Counted from the stretch's first letter, positions 33,560-45,597 are shown. The stretch: DNA of 64,000 nucleotides from Dicyema japonicum (GCA_011109175.1 RDEW01000003.1:1484429-1548428); one strand, 5' to 3'. Translations and numbers: made by a program. Notes: generated from the letters alone by a model not told the origin.

Positions 33560-33965
33560 TCGGACCTTCAGGTCAGATTCCATGAAAATGGATCCTATAC
33601 TGACTGCGCTTTTCTTGAGTGTGGAAAGAGTTTTTGACTTGGTTTGCCATGATGGGCACCGATGCGCCCTCGTTGAAGGGGGAATATCCCTGGTACTCGG
33701 TAGCTAGATCTCCAGTTTTCTGGAAGATCGGATGAATAATGTGCGGCAAAAAGGTTGCCATTTGTTTGGAATAACCGGGAGTCCCACAGGAGTCAGTATA
33801 AAGCCCAATCCTCATTAATATCTTTCTCGCTTAACANACCCCGCCCTAACCAATGTGAGAACTGAAAGGCTGTCTATGTGAGAATATTCTAGTAACGCTC
33901 GTAGAATCAGGGTGTCAGGAGGTGCAAGGTTTAGTGGATGCGATTACACAATGATGGTACTAAAA
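33560..33965 (+). mobile_element. LINE RT relic
   Basis: The text 'ALFLSVERVFDLVCHDG' matches the RT box A-FxDxxKAFDxVxHxxL with catalytic changes, and is followed by 'LEGGISLVLGS'-like and 'WNNRESHRS'-like pieces (SPxG box region). Strongly mutated. An ambiguous base (N) lies at 33837. Confidence 0.5.
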
Positions 33966-34149
33966 ATTTCAGATTAGGGTACTCTAACTCCCAGAGTGAC
34001 TGCCTATAAGATATCTGTAGCGGTCACAGGGAGTGAGCTCCGTCTGAAAATAGCCTTAAAAATGATTAAATTATTTTGCAATAAAACAGTGAAAATAAAA
34101 GTAAGTCAATTTGCAAATCTGCGTCACCAAACAAATTTTAAAGAAAATA

Positions 34150-34713
34150 TTATATTTCTAAGGCAAAAATATCATCAAAGTCTTGTTGAGTTACTTTGAA
34201 GATATCGTTGAGGATGGAAATATCCAACAAAGTAACAATTCCGACAATAGAGATAACCTGATTCAAGAAATACACACTGCTGTATCTCCTCATTTGGATA
34301 TGCATAATCAACTCCTCATACATCTGCAAATTGACCTGCTCAATCCTTTTTGGATCTTTAGGATTGGTCCCCACTGTAAATTTAGTTATGAATGTCAACC
34401 ATATTCACACATCATCATTCTGTAAATCTGGTTGTAGTCAGCAGATATGAGGGACATGATGTTGAGGAGATCAAATATTGCTTCAAGGCGAAGCACAAAA
34501 TCGTAAGGGAAGTTTTTCCAGTTTTGAAAAATTTGGGAAAAACAAATTATCGGCTGAATAAAAAAAGATTCAAGAAGCAGTATAGCTGAGAATCTCTTAG
34601 CAATGATTTTTTTTATCCTCCAAGTCCATGTCCATATCCAAAGTTAGTCCATTTTTCAGTCTTTTGTGGAAAGAATATTTTATTTTCCTGATTACATCTT
34701 CATCTAAGATCAT
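34150..34713 (-). CDS. Uncharacterised protein, at least two exons
   Basis: Start ATG (34711-34713) gives MILDEDVIRKIKYSFHKRLK. An A8 run (34607-34614) breaks the frame by one base; past it the frame continues FSAILLLESFFIQPIICFSQ and DFVLRLEAIFDLLNIMSLIS. A clean 26-bp GT-AG intron (gttgac...ttacag) joins MMMCEY to VGTNPKDPKRIEQVNLQMYE and IMHIQMRRYSSVYFLNQ; it ends DFDDIFALEI-stop. Coding character is clear from the intron type and the long frames, but I do not recognise the family. Another short intron after YFLNQ cannot be excluded. Confidence 0.5.
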
Positions 34714-35039
34714 TATCTATCACACTGAAACGTAGATAGTAATTTATGGTAAAACCTTAACGTTGGTCAACAATGACGTTATAATGACGTCACAATATTG
34801 CCACAACGATTCATTTCATAATTTTAAAAAGTTCATTTCTCTATTTAAAAAAATATTTACTATATTTTTTTAAATAATGAAAATTAGTAAAACCGCACAT
34901 TTTAATGTTAATCCAATTAATCCAGAAATCCTTAATTTATACTTTTTTTCATTAAATTATGATAATCCATATTCCACCAACTCTTATCACATTAGGGCTA
35001 TCTGAGGATTATACAGTTCTATCATTTAAGGAATAATTT
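34714..35039. other. AT-rich intergenic DNA
   Basis: No frame or repeat recognised. Confidence 0.3.
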
Positions 35040-36240
35040 TATGCAAGGACCTAAATCTCCACAATGCCGGAACTGACCGATCTATGGGAGCGACCAACAT
35101 CTGCTGCGTACTACTTAATAGCTGCTGGCCTCCTACAAGTTAGTGAGGCTGGGGTTACTTAACTAACTAACCTGAATACTTGCCACTATTGGATGCTTTC
35201 AAGGGGAAAGTCAAGAGTGGACTAGATGGGTTACATAATGATTACCGAATCGCTCTCCAACCATCAACCAACAAATGTTATTGTGTGAAGACCGGATGAT
35301 AGTCTCGGGAACTTAATTACTATATTTGACATTTTGTTCCTATTTCTTTCTGTGGATAATCGTTCCAACACTTGAATATGCCTGTCCCGCATGGGGGTTT
35401 GCGATATCATCTTTCAAACTCAATAAATTATATTGAATCAGACGGAGAACTACACGTTTGCACCCCACACTATTGCAATCTCCTTTTCCTACTCTTTTAT
35501 CAGAGAACACGAGGAATCATGGAAGTGGTTTCCTGTGTTTCTGCAAGAACCAGGATGGTCACTCAAATCTCCCTTATTCAGGACCTAATCAAAAACACTC
35601 GTAAAAATGTCTCATCCCATTATACAAACAATCAATCAGGACGACGCTTAATTATGCCTTCCCACGTTGGGCACACATATCACTCACTATCCTACGAAAA
35701 CTACAACAGATGCAGAACTCAACATTGAGATATATAAAGGGAGGTCTAAAATCTACTCCTTTGACCACCTACGCTAGGAGACGAACATTATGCAGAAAAG
35801 AGAGGCTAACAATATCTCCACAATCACTTGACCCTAAGAAACCTTATCATTACTCAACCGCACGAATATCAATGTAATCTTTACTGGCCTCCAAATAACA
35901 CTCAGAAAATCTTATCTCCACCAAAAGCCGAACCTAGAATAAATGAGCGAGTTCATGTCCACTCGCTATACAAGCCTATGTAGACAACAGACCTCCTGAT
36001 CAAGTTGAAGAATTTCGTTTTACGCAGACTTCTTGATCTTTGGTCTACAAAAATGTAATGAGTAAAGTTCAAGTGAAGAGTCTTCAGTCTGTTATGTGCA
36101 AGAATGTGTTGGGAGATTGTGAATACTCGACATTCCTCTCATTGGGTCCTAAAAGGGAACAATTATCCAAGACCAGAAGCATCGTTTTGCCTTGTTCAAG
36201 ACAGAAACATGTTCTTCGGAGATCATGATGGGATGCGTAA
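35040..36240 (+). mobile_element. LINE-A-related RT relic
   Basis: Plus-strand fragments: 'TLEYACPAWGFAISSFKLN' (RT thumb) at about 35365-35425, 'LNYAFPRWAHISLTILRKLQ' and 'MQNSTLRYIKGGLKSTPLTT' at 35640-35770. The latter aligns with the relic at 27760. Many stops; 3' end not defined. Confidence 0.6.
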
Positions 36241-36349
36241 TCATTTTAAAAGTGAAAGAGAACCATGATGTCAAAGGATAAGAAGACATAACAAAGTCGC
36301 CTAATGTCTACTAATGTCTACACTTTAATGTTCTACACTACACTTAGTT

Positions 36350-37817
36350 TTAGAGTTTTGTCGATATATTATTTGTTAATTTTAGCAGGAAATCATAGAA
36401 GTCTCGCAGCATTTTTGGTGCCACATGTGAAATTTTTTCTTCCAAATTGTTTAACAGATCCTTTGTTTCCTCTACGACATTTTCAACATTCTCCGTTTCT
36501 GAATATTCACTATAGATATTATTTTCGGACTCTTCGCACTCTACATCATTTGTTTCGTCTATAACATGATTTAGAAGTTGATCCGTTAGACAGTCTGTCG
36601 CATAAGAATCACGGTTCCTGTCGATTCTCTTCCAACAATTAACAATACATGCCCCATCTATTTTCTCCCACCTTTCGAAATTAGCATCATGACGCAAGTT
36701 TAATTTTGCAATAGAATGTGCAAAATCGTTTTCGAAATCTTGAAAACACACAAATTCCATTAAGAAACTTGAATGTTAATTCTTAAAGGCCTTGATTATT
36801 CCCATATCCAATGGTTGTAAATAGGGCGCTGGATTTTTCGGTAAAAGTGAAAATTCGATATTTGAACATTCAAAAGTTTTATGGCATCCAGCATTGTCAA
36901 GCAATAATAAAAATTTTCTGTTGTTTTTGCGAAACAATTCATTTATTGGTGTAAACCAACTAAGTCTTTCCATAAAAGTCTTTCCAGTCATCCATGCATT
37001 TTTGAAGACGAATACAATAACCCAAAATCTTAGACATCAAAATTTTTTAGGAACCGAGGTTGTTTATACTTTCCAATAATCAATAAGTCAAGTATTTCTC
37101 CAATTAAACTGCAGCATAGAAGAACAGTGAGTCTTTCTTTTCCTTGTTATAGCCACTGTTCGCCTTTTGGGGAGTACTTTTTATAAAAAGCATGGTTTCA
37201 TCGCAATTAAATACATTTTGAGGTCCATATTTTAATACTTTCTCGTCAAATTTTTCAAAATAATCTTTAACGTGAGATAAATCGCATGAGGCCTTTTCTC
37301 CACATATTGACTTGAATTGAAGCTCATGTCGCAATTTAAATCTATCAAGCCACCCATTGGAGGCTTTGCCTGAAATCGGAATTTTATCCACTCGAAGTTG
37401 TTGAAATACTTCAGAGACTTGATCATCAAAATTTTCTTTATCGGCTTTAAATTCCTCATAAAACTCAGAACTAGTATTGCCGCGGTGTAAGAAGGGTACA
37501 ATATTTCGTTTGATTCTTGAAATAGTTCCTTTACTTATACTTTGTGATTAATTGCCTTTCAGATAAATTGTTCCTCATAATTTCTTTAGCAATTCTCAAT
37601 TTAGTTTCGTAATCCATAACCACAACAAAAATGAAAATAAAACAAAAAATAATTAATTTATTATAATTTTATAATCTTAAAAATTGTTAATAAATAATTT
37701 TACGATGTCCCAAAATTTCTATAATTTTTTTATCGATTTTTCATTTTATTATGACAAAATGTTGATTTGAAAAAAGGTGCCCCACCCCTGGGTCTGCCCC
37801 ACTTTGGGGTCGGACTG
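36350..37817 (-). mobile_element. Second Tigger/pogo element
   Basis: On the minus strand from about 37617: CENP-B-type DNA-binding region (MDYETKLRIAKEIMRNNLSE, with one frameshift, then KGTISRIKRN), a second HTH (NGWLDRFKLRHELQFKSI), and a DDE core with FNCDETMLFI (Asp 1), FLLLLDNAGCHK (Asp 2) and YLQPLDMGIIKAFK (Asp 3). The 36350-36760 frame is the acidic C-terminus. A terminal sequence CAGTCCGACCCCAAAGTGGG (inward from 37817, next to TA) is the expected TIR at one end; the other end was not found. All three catalytic Asp survive, so it is younger or better kept than the 1.3 kb copy. Confidence 0.82.
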
Positions 37818-37819
37818 TA

Positions 37820-38045
37820 TTGGGTTCGATTCCAACCCAGCTACCTACAAGGCCAAGGATTCCAATCTGCTGTGTGTTTTCATATATTACTAAAAGCGTC
37901 AGTTAATCCACCTGCCTCAGGAGATGTCTGACCAGCATCTAACTCTTACCTACTCCAACGGAGGGGTTTTCCCAAGGCGGATGTGAACCGATGCTTTGAC
38001 AGGATGTACTTAAAGCAAACCTCAATATTTAAAAATAAAACATTC
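37820..38045 (+). mobile_element. Composite SINE with tRNA-like head and SINE-L-like body
   Basis: Begins with a B-box-like GGGTTCGATTCCAACCC, then has TCAGTTAATCCACCTGCCTC, CTACTCCAACGGAGGGGTTT and GCGGATGTG, which follow the order of SINE-L middle blocks (ATGTGATCCACCTGTC; ACTCCACTGGAGGGGTTT). The tail is AAAAATAAAAC. A distant relative of SINE-L with a pol III-type start. Confidence 0.5.
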
Positions 38046-38100
38046 GTTCAATCAAATAATTTAATTATGAATATCCTGAGAAATACTAAGGCCGACCAAT

Positions 38101-38613
38101 CTATCCCCCATTTTGACCAAATAGTTTTTTTTGAGCTCCTAAAATAAATATGCCAATAACCTTACAAAATGAATTGAACTTCAAAAGTGCACTCAAATCC
38201 TCAATAGATTTGATTTCTGCCTGGATCTCTCCACTCAACATGGCTTTCTTTGTGAACGCCTTGGGCTTATACATCACCATATTTATCGTCTTTTCCAAAT
38301 AATCGTCCCAACCTTTCATTTTCTCCTCATTCGCCTTGATTTCCTGCTCAATATGAGACAAATGAAAATTATTAGACAAATTTTGATTCTCAATGCAACA
38401 TTGGGAATAGTTGGCTGATATTTTGTCTATGTATTGCTCCATGTCATTTTCAATTTCAGATATTCCTTCAGAATCGAGGACATTGGCAAGAGAATGCTTG
38501 ATTATAGTTATTAAAATACGTAAAGAGAGTCATAGACAGCACCCTTCAGCATCTTTTTGACATTGGCTAAAGTTTTTGAAATAATTACCTTGAGAAAATT
38601 GATTTGACTTCAT
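38101..38613 (-). CDS. Uncharacterised helical protein, about 155 aa
   Basis: Start ATG (38611-38613): MKSNQFSQ, a 22-bp intron, ANVKKMLKGAVYDSLY, a 23-bp intron, then HSLANVLDSEGISEIENDME and a long charged, probably helical stretch (SHIEQEIKANEEKMKGWDDY). Both introns are GT-AG and in frame. The end is either KKLFGQNGG-stop unspliced or altered by a possible 27-bp intron near 38135. The heptad-like pattern suggests a coiled coil and thus a subunit of a complex. I do not recognise the family. Confidence 0.55.
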
Positions 38614-38869
38614 AAAACTGGAGCAAATTTTTAGTGAACCCACTAAATATTATATTGTTTTTATAACAGGATAGTCGACTTCTATTAGTCATATAAGAAA
38701 GTCTATTTTGGTACATGACTAAAACAATATTACAAGCGCCAATCTATTATTATTTTGAATTTTCGAATTTTTTAAAATTATTATAATTAAAAATACTAAT
38801 TTATTTATTTAGGAAACTCCAAGACCACCAAGAAAAAATGTTAAAAAAATAATTTTAATATTTGAACAT

Positions 38870-39165
38870 TAACATTGGACGAATACTAAGAAAATCGAGG
38901 ACGTACAAAAGAAGGCTTTCAGAGTCACGGAGCGGTGGACTTGTGGGAGACACAGAACCGGACCGACTACTCTGGAGGCCCTCATAAAACTAAACTCTGG
39001 CATGCGGGAAGGTGGCCCTGCAAATACAGTACGAGCTTGTGTGGGCACAAGGGAGGAGCACCAGGAAAGGATGAGGATTTTGGTGGAACGCATCGGGATC
39101 ACGTGATAGCTAGTTTGGTTTTACCGTGGTCTTGGGTGTTAAATAAAACAAATAAAACATTGGAT
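38870..39165 (+). mobile_element. LINE-A 3' end
   Basis: Plus-strand frames: 'VQKKAFRVTERWTCGRHR', 'REEHQERMRILVERIGIT', then GGGATCACGTGATAGC and a tail GGTCTTGGGTGTTAAATAAA. It aligns in plan with the end of the relic at 4215-4500. Confidence 0.7.
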
Positions 39166-39429
39166 TCTCCCTCTTCGGCTTCACGGAAAAATCAACAGTC
39201 CATCAAAAGAATAAGCCGATTACAGTATTCCATTTAAACGTCAATTGAATAAGAAAAACTTAGTAAACCATAACGTGATATTGCGTTTATATAGGAGACT
39301 AAACTCACTGCAAATAGCCTTCCTTATACATTCCCTTGATACAAATATATACGGACAGAGCGAACGAAACAATGGGGACGTTGGGATCATAGATATATTT
39401 CGGAAGGACCTTTAAAAAACTGCACTTTT

Positions 39430-39745
39430 CTGCAGAGCCATATTAGCTATGGCTCTGTTCAAACATGACACATCCTTTATTTAAGTTAAGAACAGTTATG
39501 CTAAATAATCGTAGAGGAGAACCAAGGAATGCTCTTAACTTCTTTTTTATGTTGGGTGTATTCCCTTCATAGACGATTTGGTTCTGCAGTGAGATGCTCA
39601 TTGATGACGGCATCACTCATCAAGTCAAAGCATCGTAGATGCGTGGAACCTTCAATAGAAATGTACAGCAGAGGGATTCGAACTAAGGGCCATCAGACCT
39701 TTTTCCCGACACTCGTTACATTGCGCCATCTGGCCCGTACTGCTT
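39430..39745 (-). mobile_element. SINE-T copy 4
   Basis: Minus-strand head (CCAGATGGCGCAATGTAACGAG; GTTCGAATCCCTC as B box), ACGCATCTACGATG core, GAGTGATGCCGTCATCAATG, pyrimidine stretch and the TTCTTAACTTAAATAAAGGA tail. Near full length. Confidence 0.8.
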
Positions 39746-39930
39746 GGAAATCTTTTCGAACCTCTTGGGGGATGACAATGTTACAAATTATTGCGACCTC
39801 ATTTGTAATTAAAAAAGTAAAAATTTTCTAATTGACATATACGTACCCCCACCCGACTCATGTCCGAATAACTCTGCTCTGTCTACCATGGACAACGTTC
39901 CCATTCGTAAGACCTAGGTCTTCTTAGACC

Positions 39931-40344
39931 AGTGGTTCTCAACCGCGGCCCGCTGCTACTTAGGTGCGTCCGCTTATAGTTATAAAAATACTAGACAACT
40001 GCGGAGGGCCTGTCGCGAGCTTCGATTGTTTGAAAAACGACGCTGAGTCTCTTCTGGGACCTTCACATCCCGGACTTGTTGGGCATGTGTTCTCAATTCA
40101 GTTAACTGACTGCTCTGCTGTTCTGCTGATTCTTAAGCCCGCATTTGTAGTGCATGTGTTAAAGTGCTCAAGAGACTTGAAATATGTATTTTATTATTGA
40201 ATTTGTAAGAAGAGTATTCAAATAAGCAGCTCACATTAATTTTAGTTAATAAAGTTTAATTTTCTTTTAAAAAAATTTTCTGCCCGCGAACCTATTGTTA
40301 ATTATTAATTTTGGCCCGCAGACCAAAAAGGTTGAGAACCACTG
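39931..40344. mobile_element. hAT-type MITE with 8-bp target duplication
   Basis: Inverted ends CAGTGGTTCTCAACC (39931) and its complement (to 40344), flanked by TCTTAGAC (39923-39930 and 40345-40352). 414 bp, no transposase text. The ends are the same as in the 17723 element, so it could be moved by the same enzyme. The subterminal GGCCCGC repeats are typical of this MITE type. Confidence 0.88.
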
Positions 40345-40352
40345 TCTTAGAC

Positions 40353-41281
40353 TATTGTTTAACGGCGTAGAAACAAATCTTGTTACATGGCCGATTCTAA
40401 AACTGTACAAAGCATGCCCTAAGGGGCTCCTTGTTGGAGTTCTGTAGACGAGGGAATGATGAATTTGCCATGTGACAGGATAGACTTTTTTCCATAGGAA
40501 GAATATACATAGTCGTATATTGAGAGGAAGTGGGTGAAACAATCCTCTGGGCTGGTTGTGGGTGTTCGACAAGTCTGGGGAGAACTGTCCTGCCTGCCAG
40601 TTTGACGGAACCCGACCGAAAAAGAAATCCACCTTAATGGGTTGGACTCTTCCTTTTTTCGAAAACCAGTTGTTTGGTAGAGAACGTGATTGGCGAATTG
40701 TTTCTGGCTAATATTACCCTTTTCAGCATATTACCCATTACGGTGGGTTCTAATGATGATTAAAAATTTGACTTCTTCTAACTCGAGGATCTTCCCTCGT
40801 GGTCTCTAACTCTGCCTTGATATCATAAGGATCATTTTTGTCCACTTGGAAAATTTCCTACGCCAAAAAATGATCGCGGACTCACATATAAACGTTGAAT
40901 CAGGTATCATCCTGACCATGCAGGTTCTGATAGGCCATCCTCTAAACTCTCAATTTTGAACTGGATGTTATTCGAACCATGATCCAAGTGCGTCAGACAC
41001 TTCTTTCCGTTTTTTCAGAAATGACTGCGTCACCTTGTCCATGCTCTTTATCAATAATAAGGCAAAGTAGACATTTCGTGAAATTGAGGAACACCACCAC
41101 TTCGACCTTCCGACCAACTAGCGCCTGCCTAACTGGCATTTCTGATAATTCACAATTTTTTATTCTTATTTTCACTTACTGTAGAGTCAGTCAGGAAGAA
41201 GGTAGGATTAAAGGGCTTAAAACCTAAATTGTCAGATTAACCGCCATAAAAAGAGAATAGCTAAATTTAAAAAATAAATTA
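40353..41281. other. Unassigned region
   Basis: Two minus-strand frames are open: about 90 codons at 40360-40632 and 60 codons at 40993-41175 (includes PVRQALVGRKVEVVVFLNF). No family, intron pattern or repeat could be tied to them. It could hold an undetected gene or an old element. Confidence 0.25.
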
Positions 41282-42588
41282 TTAGTTTTTCAGTTGATAT
41301 CCAAAATTAGGTCGAGGAGGTGGTGTCCCTATCAATCAAATTTCGGTCAAACTAGCAAAAGTGCTTGATATTTTCCGTCCTTCCACCTCTGACACATCAT
41401 TTAGGGCATCTGTGGCATCCTTTCTTGTGTTGAAGTTTACGAATCCATAACTGAGAATATCACTAAATTTTTACCCTCGTGACCTTCCTGTTTCGTGGTC
41501 CAATATTATGGCTGCAGAAACGGCATTCGGGAACGCAGCCTTGAGTCCTTCTCTAGTCGTTAGGGGAGACAGGTATTTGACGAAAATGGAGACCCCCTGT
41601 TTTCTTTCCGGTGTCACTGGTTCATTTGTGGCTATAATTGATAGTCTTCTATTCTTAAAGAGTTTCCCGATCTGTTCTAATGTTGCTGGTAACCCTCCGG
41701 CGGGGACCACGACTTTTGCGTACCTGGGCATATTTAACCATTATAACTTGTTCTTTAGCCGTATTCTTCTCAAAACAATTCCTTTATCCTTGAAAAAATC
41801 ACTTATCTCCTGAATGGTCACATTGGGCTGTAAATTGCCAATTACGACTGTAACCGGGGTATCTTGCTGTAATTATTTTATTTACCGTTTCTTTCGTCAA
41901 CCATAATGTCTTCAATTCTTCTATTTGCTAATTTTGGCCATCACTTCTTTGTGCTTTGTTAGGAGCGTCATTTGACGCGAATCTTTTCGGTTTCTTTTGA
42001 AAGTTCCTTGAAATGACTGTTTTCTGCTTTTTGGAGTGTTTTTTGAAGCGGTTTTATCTGATGAGTCTATTTTGTAAGAAGTTTTATTACCTGAATCACT
42101 GCTTGAGGAGTCTTCCTTGGGCTCTTTTACTTTTTGTGACGTCGGGGGAGTTCTTTTTTTAATGGCGGGTTCATTCGAAAAATCTATCATTCATGAAGGA
42201 TGATTACCGGAATCAGTGCTTGATGAATCCTCCTTCTCCTTTTCGACTTGTGACGGTCTCTGATGAGCTCCGTTTTTAGTGACAGGGTCTTTCTTTGAGT
42301 CTTCAGTAATAATCAGATCATCACCAGGGTTGCTTGAGCTCGATGAAGAATCGGAATCGGGTTGATTCACTTCAATCGATTCGCTCGAAGCTTTATCCGT
42401 CTGTTTTTCTGAATTCTGATCTTTTTGAATTTTCACTATTCCAATATTCGTACACCTAAAAGGTTTCTATCTGAGTTTTTTCTCCTTTTTTTCTTGATAA
42501 TAATTCGAAAGACTGCAATAAGTAATCACTTACGTGTTGACTCGGAAGAATCTGAGTCATCAGTTATAGAAACAGTGTGAGGCTTCAT
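41282..42588 (-). CDS. Nucleolin-like RNA-binding protein with two RRMs
   Basis: Start ATG at 42586-42588 (MKPHTVSITDDSDSSESTLF). The N-terminal half is acidic and Ser-rich, with two near-repeats (KEKEDSSSTDS and KEPKEDSSSSDS), a pattern typical of CK2-phosphorylated nucleolar proteins. RRM1 is VTVVIGNLQPNVTIQEISDF to YAKVVVP. RRM2 is VSIFVKYLSPLTTREGLKAA to GRSRGYGFVNFNTRKDATDA, with a perfect RNP1 (RGYGFVNF, split by a 24-bp intron). The end is RTPPPRPNFGYQLKN-stop. About 377 residues over introns of 21, 20, 24, 17, 19, 24, 24 and 24 bp; the 17/19 pair (near 41880-41950) is uncertain. Role: probably nucleolar or splicing RNA binding; exact orthologue not assigned. Confidence 0.82.
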
Positions 42589-42782
42589 TTTTGCTGAAAT
42601 GGACGTTCAGACAATTTATATCCGCCAAATTTGCGTAGATTACTTCCACGACTAAGGAAGTATTTAAAAGGAAGTATTGATTGACAAGTCAATTTTTTTT
42701 AAATTGCGATTATAATTAATGATATTATTAGAATTTTAATATCACGTTTTTAATTATCAAAATTACATAATAAAAACCTATT

Positions 42783-43098
42783 CATATGGTGGCTAATTGG
42801 CTGAAGTTTTCTGTTTTGTCTGTTCCTTTTATCTCTTCCTATTAGAGTGGCGTCGTGTGTTCCACCTGTATAGGTGGCGCCCAGTGCCAGGCCGGCACGA
42901 AAAAGGATCATTTGCTCTCTTCCTACTCCACTGGAGGCGTTTCCACAACTACATGTATGGACGTCTTTTACCCTTTATGTTGATTCCGGATGGACTCTGT
43001 TTCTGTAGAAGTGGAAACTGGATACACTTAATTAGTTTTAATTAGTTTTTTACTTAACTTTTTTCTCGGTGTATCCGGGGTTAATAAATTAAATAAAA
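42783..43098 (+). mobile_element. SINE-L copy 3
   Basis: Slightly 5'-shortened (starts TATGGTGGCTAATTGGC); it has GAGTGGCGTCGTGTGTTCC, GCCCAGTGCCAGGCCGGC and TCTCGGTGTATCCGGGGTTA, and a TAAATTAAATAAAATTAAA tail. Confidence 0.8.
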
Positions 43099-43099
43099 T

Positions 43100-45148
43100 T
43101 AAATATGACCACTTGATGACATTATCGATCAAAACTTTTCCGGGTGCCTATGACTCTAGGAACTTGTGGGTGTGCCTACCACTCTCAGCTGGACATGGCG
43201 GCCAACACATGTTTGTTAGCTAAAAGTAACTGAATTCTTTATTTACGCCAGGTTACAATTTTTGGTAAGCCCAGTACACAGTTACAACTAACTTAAGAAT
43301 CCAGGGAGAACGTCTGCTTGTAGTCGACCAGCTCCATATTAGTTGACCGTGGTTTCATGCGTTTCCGCAAAAAAACAAGGAAATTCATTAGGGGGAGAAG
43401 TTATCCATGCGATGGAATCAGTCCTGAATAAAGACATCCCGATCGAATTCCCATGCTTGAATTCCGGAAGGGGATTGGATCGCTAGTGGCCACTTGACGG
43501 GATTAGAGAGAATCCACAAAATTACGGACATTATGGATTAGCTGTCAAGTTAATTCTAAAGAACCTATCTTTATGGAAAGAAGAGGATGACTTTCTCGGC
43601 TTCGTAAAATACTTGACACCTTCTGCCTTCTTGTTGATGGAAAGAAAACTCCATGTTGATAGACTGATCATCTAGTCATTATAAGAAGTCGCCGTTTGTG
43701 ACTAGATTTCTCGATAAGATAGAGAAGATACACAGTGGCTGGGCTTATAACCCAATAACCATGTAATACATGCCAATCCTTCAAACACGTAGCACATTTC
43801 TGCCAAATTTTTAGAGATGTCTCTATGCTGGTCCCACTATTTGAGAGACTTAATGCAGAATATAATCGAATCAACTGTGACATTCCGGACACAGAAACCT
43901 GAGGAAATAAATACAAGATGAAACAAAGCTCAAAGAAGACAAAACACCGATCCTGGACGATTATGGTTGGATTTTTAACCTGGGGATCTGGAAATAAAAA
44001 CTAGACAGTTGATCCTTCATCACTGCAACCTGAAGAGTCATTATATAAAAAAGTATTAGAAGATCCTAGATTGAGTGTCTTCGTATCGGAGGAATCCACC
44101 CATTGATGGATAAGCTTGGTGTTTTCCTATTTTCTCCAACCTTGATCAAACAAGCAGAGAAACCTGAGGTACTGGAAGATCTAGGAAGTGATCACTTGCC
44201 CCAACTACTACCTGTAGATCTTTAAACCAAGTAATATCTCTCATCTATGGGCTCGAAGGATGGTTTACTGGGCGAAGAAGTCGAGAAGATCTGATGTAAA
44301 GATCACCTTCATAAGAGACTGGATGAAGACTAAAAGATATGTGAGTAGCTCCTAGTAACTCCAATTAACGTAACTAGGAGTTTGTTGCAAAGGAAGCAAA
44401 CCCTGGACTCTTTACCATGTGCCAGTATGTTTGAATCGTTCTGTGAAAAGTGTCCGAACTGAGATTGGACCAGCATTACAAATAGTTCTTTTTATCCCCT
44501 TTTTCATTTCCTCTTGAGAATGAGTTCTGTTAATCATGTGCTCGTGTTGTCATGATTCCAGATCCCTCATAGTAAAGTAGACAATTTACTATTTGGTTAA
44601 GTCAAGGTAATTTCCATAGCCTATAAGATTAGTCTTCAGATAATCCTTTAATGGGATAACTCACATCTAAAAGAAGCCGAAATAAATGAACAAATTTTGT
44701 TACTTATGCACGTGGTATGGTCTAACCAATTTTACATAAATACTTTATAATCAATATAAGTCTAATTCTGGTCATGGGAGAGATGACCTTTCTCTCCAAT
44801 ATAGGAAGAAGGACCGCTTCAAAGAGAACCCCGCGAAAGACTTTGGCTAAGACAGAGGCTCGAAATGGCAACAATCAGAAGGATCGTTCACGCAATCCTG
44901 GTCTCTCAGCTAAAATAGATTTTTTATTTGATTATAAATTCTAGCTATTGATCCCTCCGACATAAAAATGCAGTAGTGCCTTTCACGATAGCAACGGAGA
45001 TCAACCACTGATTGTATACGTCTGTCTCTTGATTAAAGGCAGTGATTTGCCGCCAATTATCTCAATGATAATAATGTAGAACATAAATTAAGATTTAAAA
45101 TAAAATATGATAAAAATACAATAATCAAGCAACAGTCATACAAAATCC
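43100..45148. other. Decayed retroelement-rich region
   Basis: Mostly without recognisable frames. One plus-strand piece at about 44115-44225 (KLGVFLFSPTLIKQ, VLEDLGSDHLPQLL) looks like the end of an APE endonuclease with the SDH motif. Nothing else can be assigned with confidence. No host gene was found in these 2 kb. Confidence 0.35.
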
Positions 45149-45597
45149 TCACTCAGGTTTGAGCATTTCCAAAAAATCCCTCTTTGTAAGGGATTTACCT
45201 GGATTCTTCCGTTTTGACTTGACTTTCCGTAGTTCACTCTTTGACTCTTTTACGACTTTTTTGCTCAATTCAACCTCATTTAGGAATTTTGAGACAGCTC
45301 TACAAGAATAGAGTAAATCATCACTTTTGGCTTATTTGCATCAGCCTCTTCTCAAGTTCTTCATCCTGAGGGGCAGTAAAGCAGGAATCTTCTAAGATTT
45401 TTTTCTTTTAAATAAAATAATCACAATACATGTAGATTTGAAGGTTTTATGTCCTTTATTTCTGTTTTGGTGCTTTCGTGGCTTATAATTATCCCCTTGT
45501 TTGAGGTAGCCCGCAGAGCTCGACGTATCATAGTCGACATTTTGTTCAATGATTCCTGTAAGTGTTTGTTGTTCGAATTGAATTTGTTCTTAATCAT
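45149..45597 (-). CDS. Uncharacterised 132-aa basic protein
   Basis: Start ATG 45595-45597 (MIKNKFNSNNKHLQESLNKM). Two 25-bp GT-AG introns (near 45410 and 45310) join exons in frame: SNLH to KKILEDSCFTAPQDEELEKR, and LMQISQK to AVSKFLNEVELSKKVVKESK; the end is KRKNPGKSLTKRDFLEMLKP then Glu-stop. Lys-rich, no signal peptide or TM segment. Family not recognised. An additional 5' exon is possible. It lies head-to-head with the TPR gene. Confidence 0.6.

Noticed and set aside
40360-41175. Two long minus-strand ORFs (about 120 and 60 codons)
   Set aside because: No recognisable motif and no splice pattern joining them; chance frames cannot be excluded.
42797-43045. 82-codon ORF inside SINE-L copy 3
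   Set aside because: Similar open frames in other copies (for example 22286-22525) differ by frame; SINE-L is non-coding.
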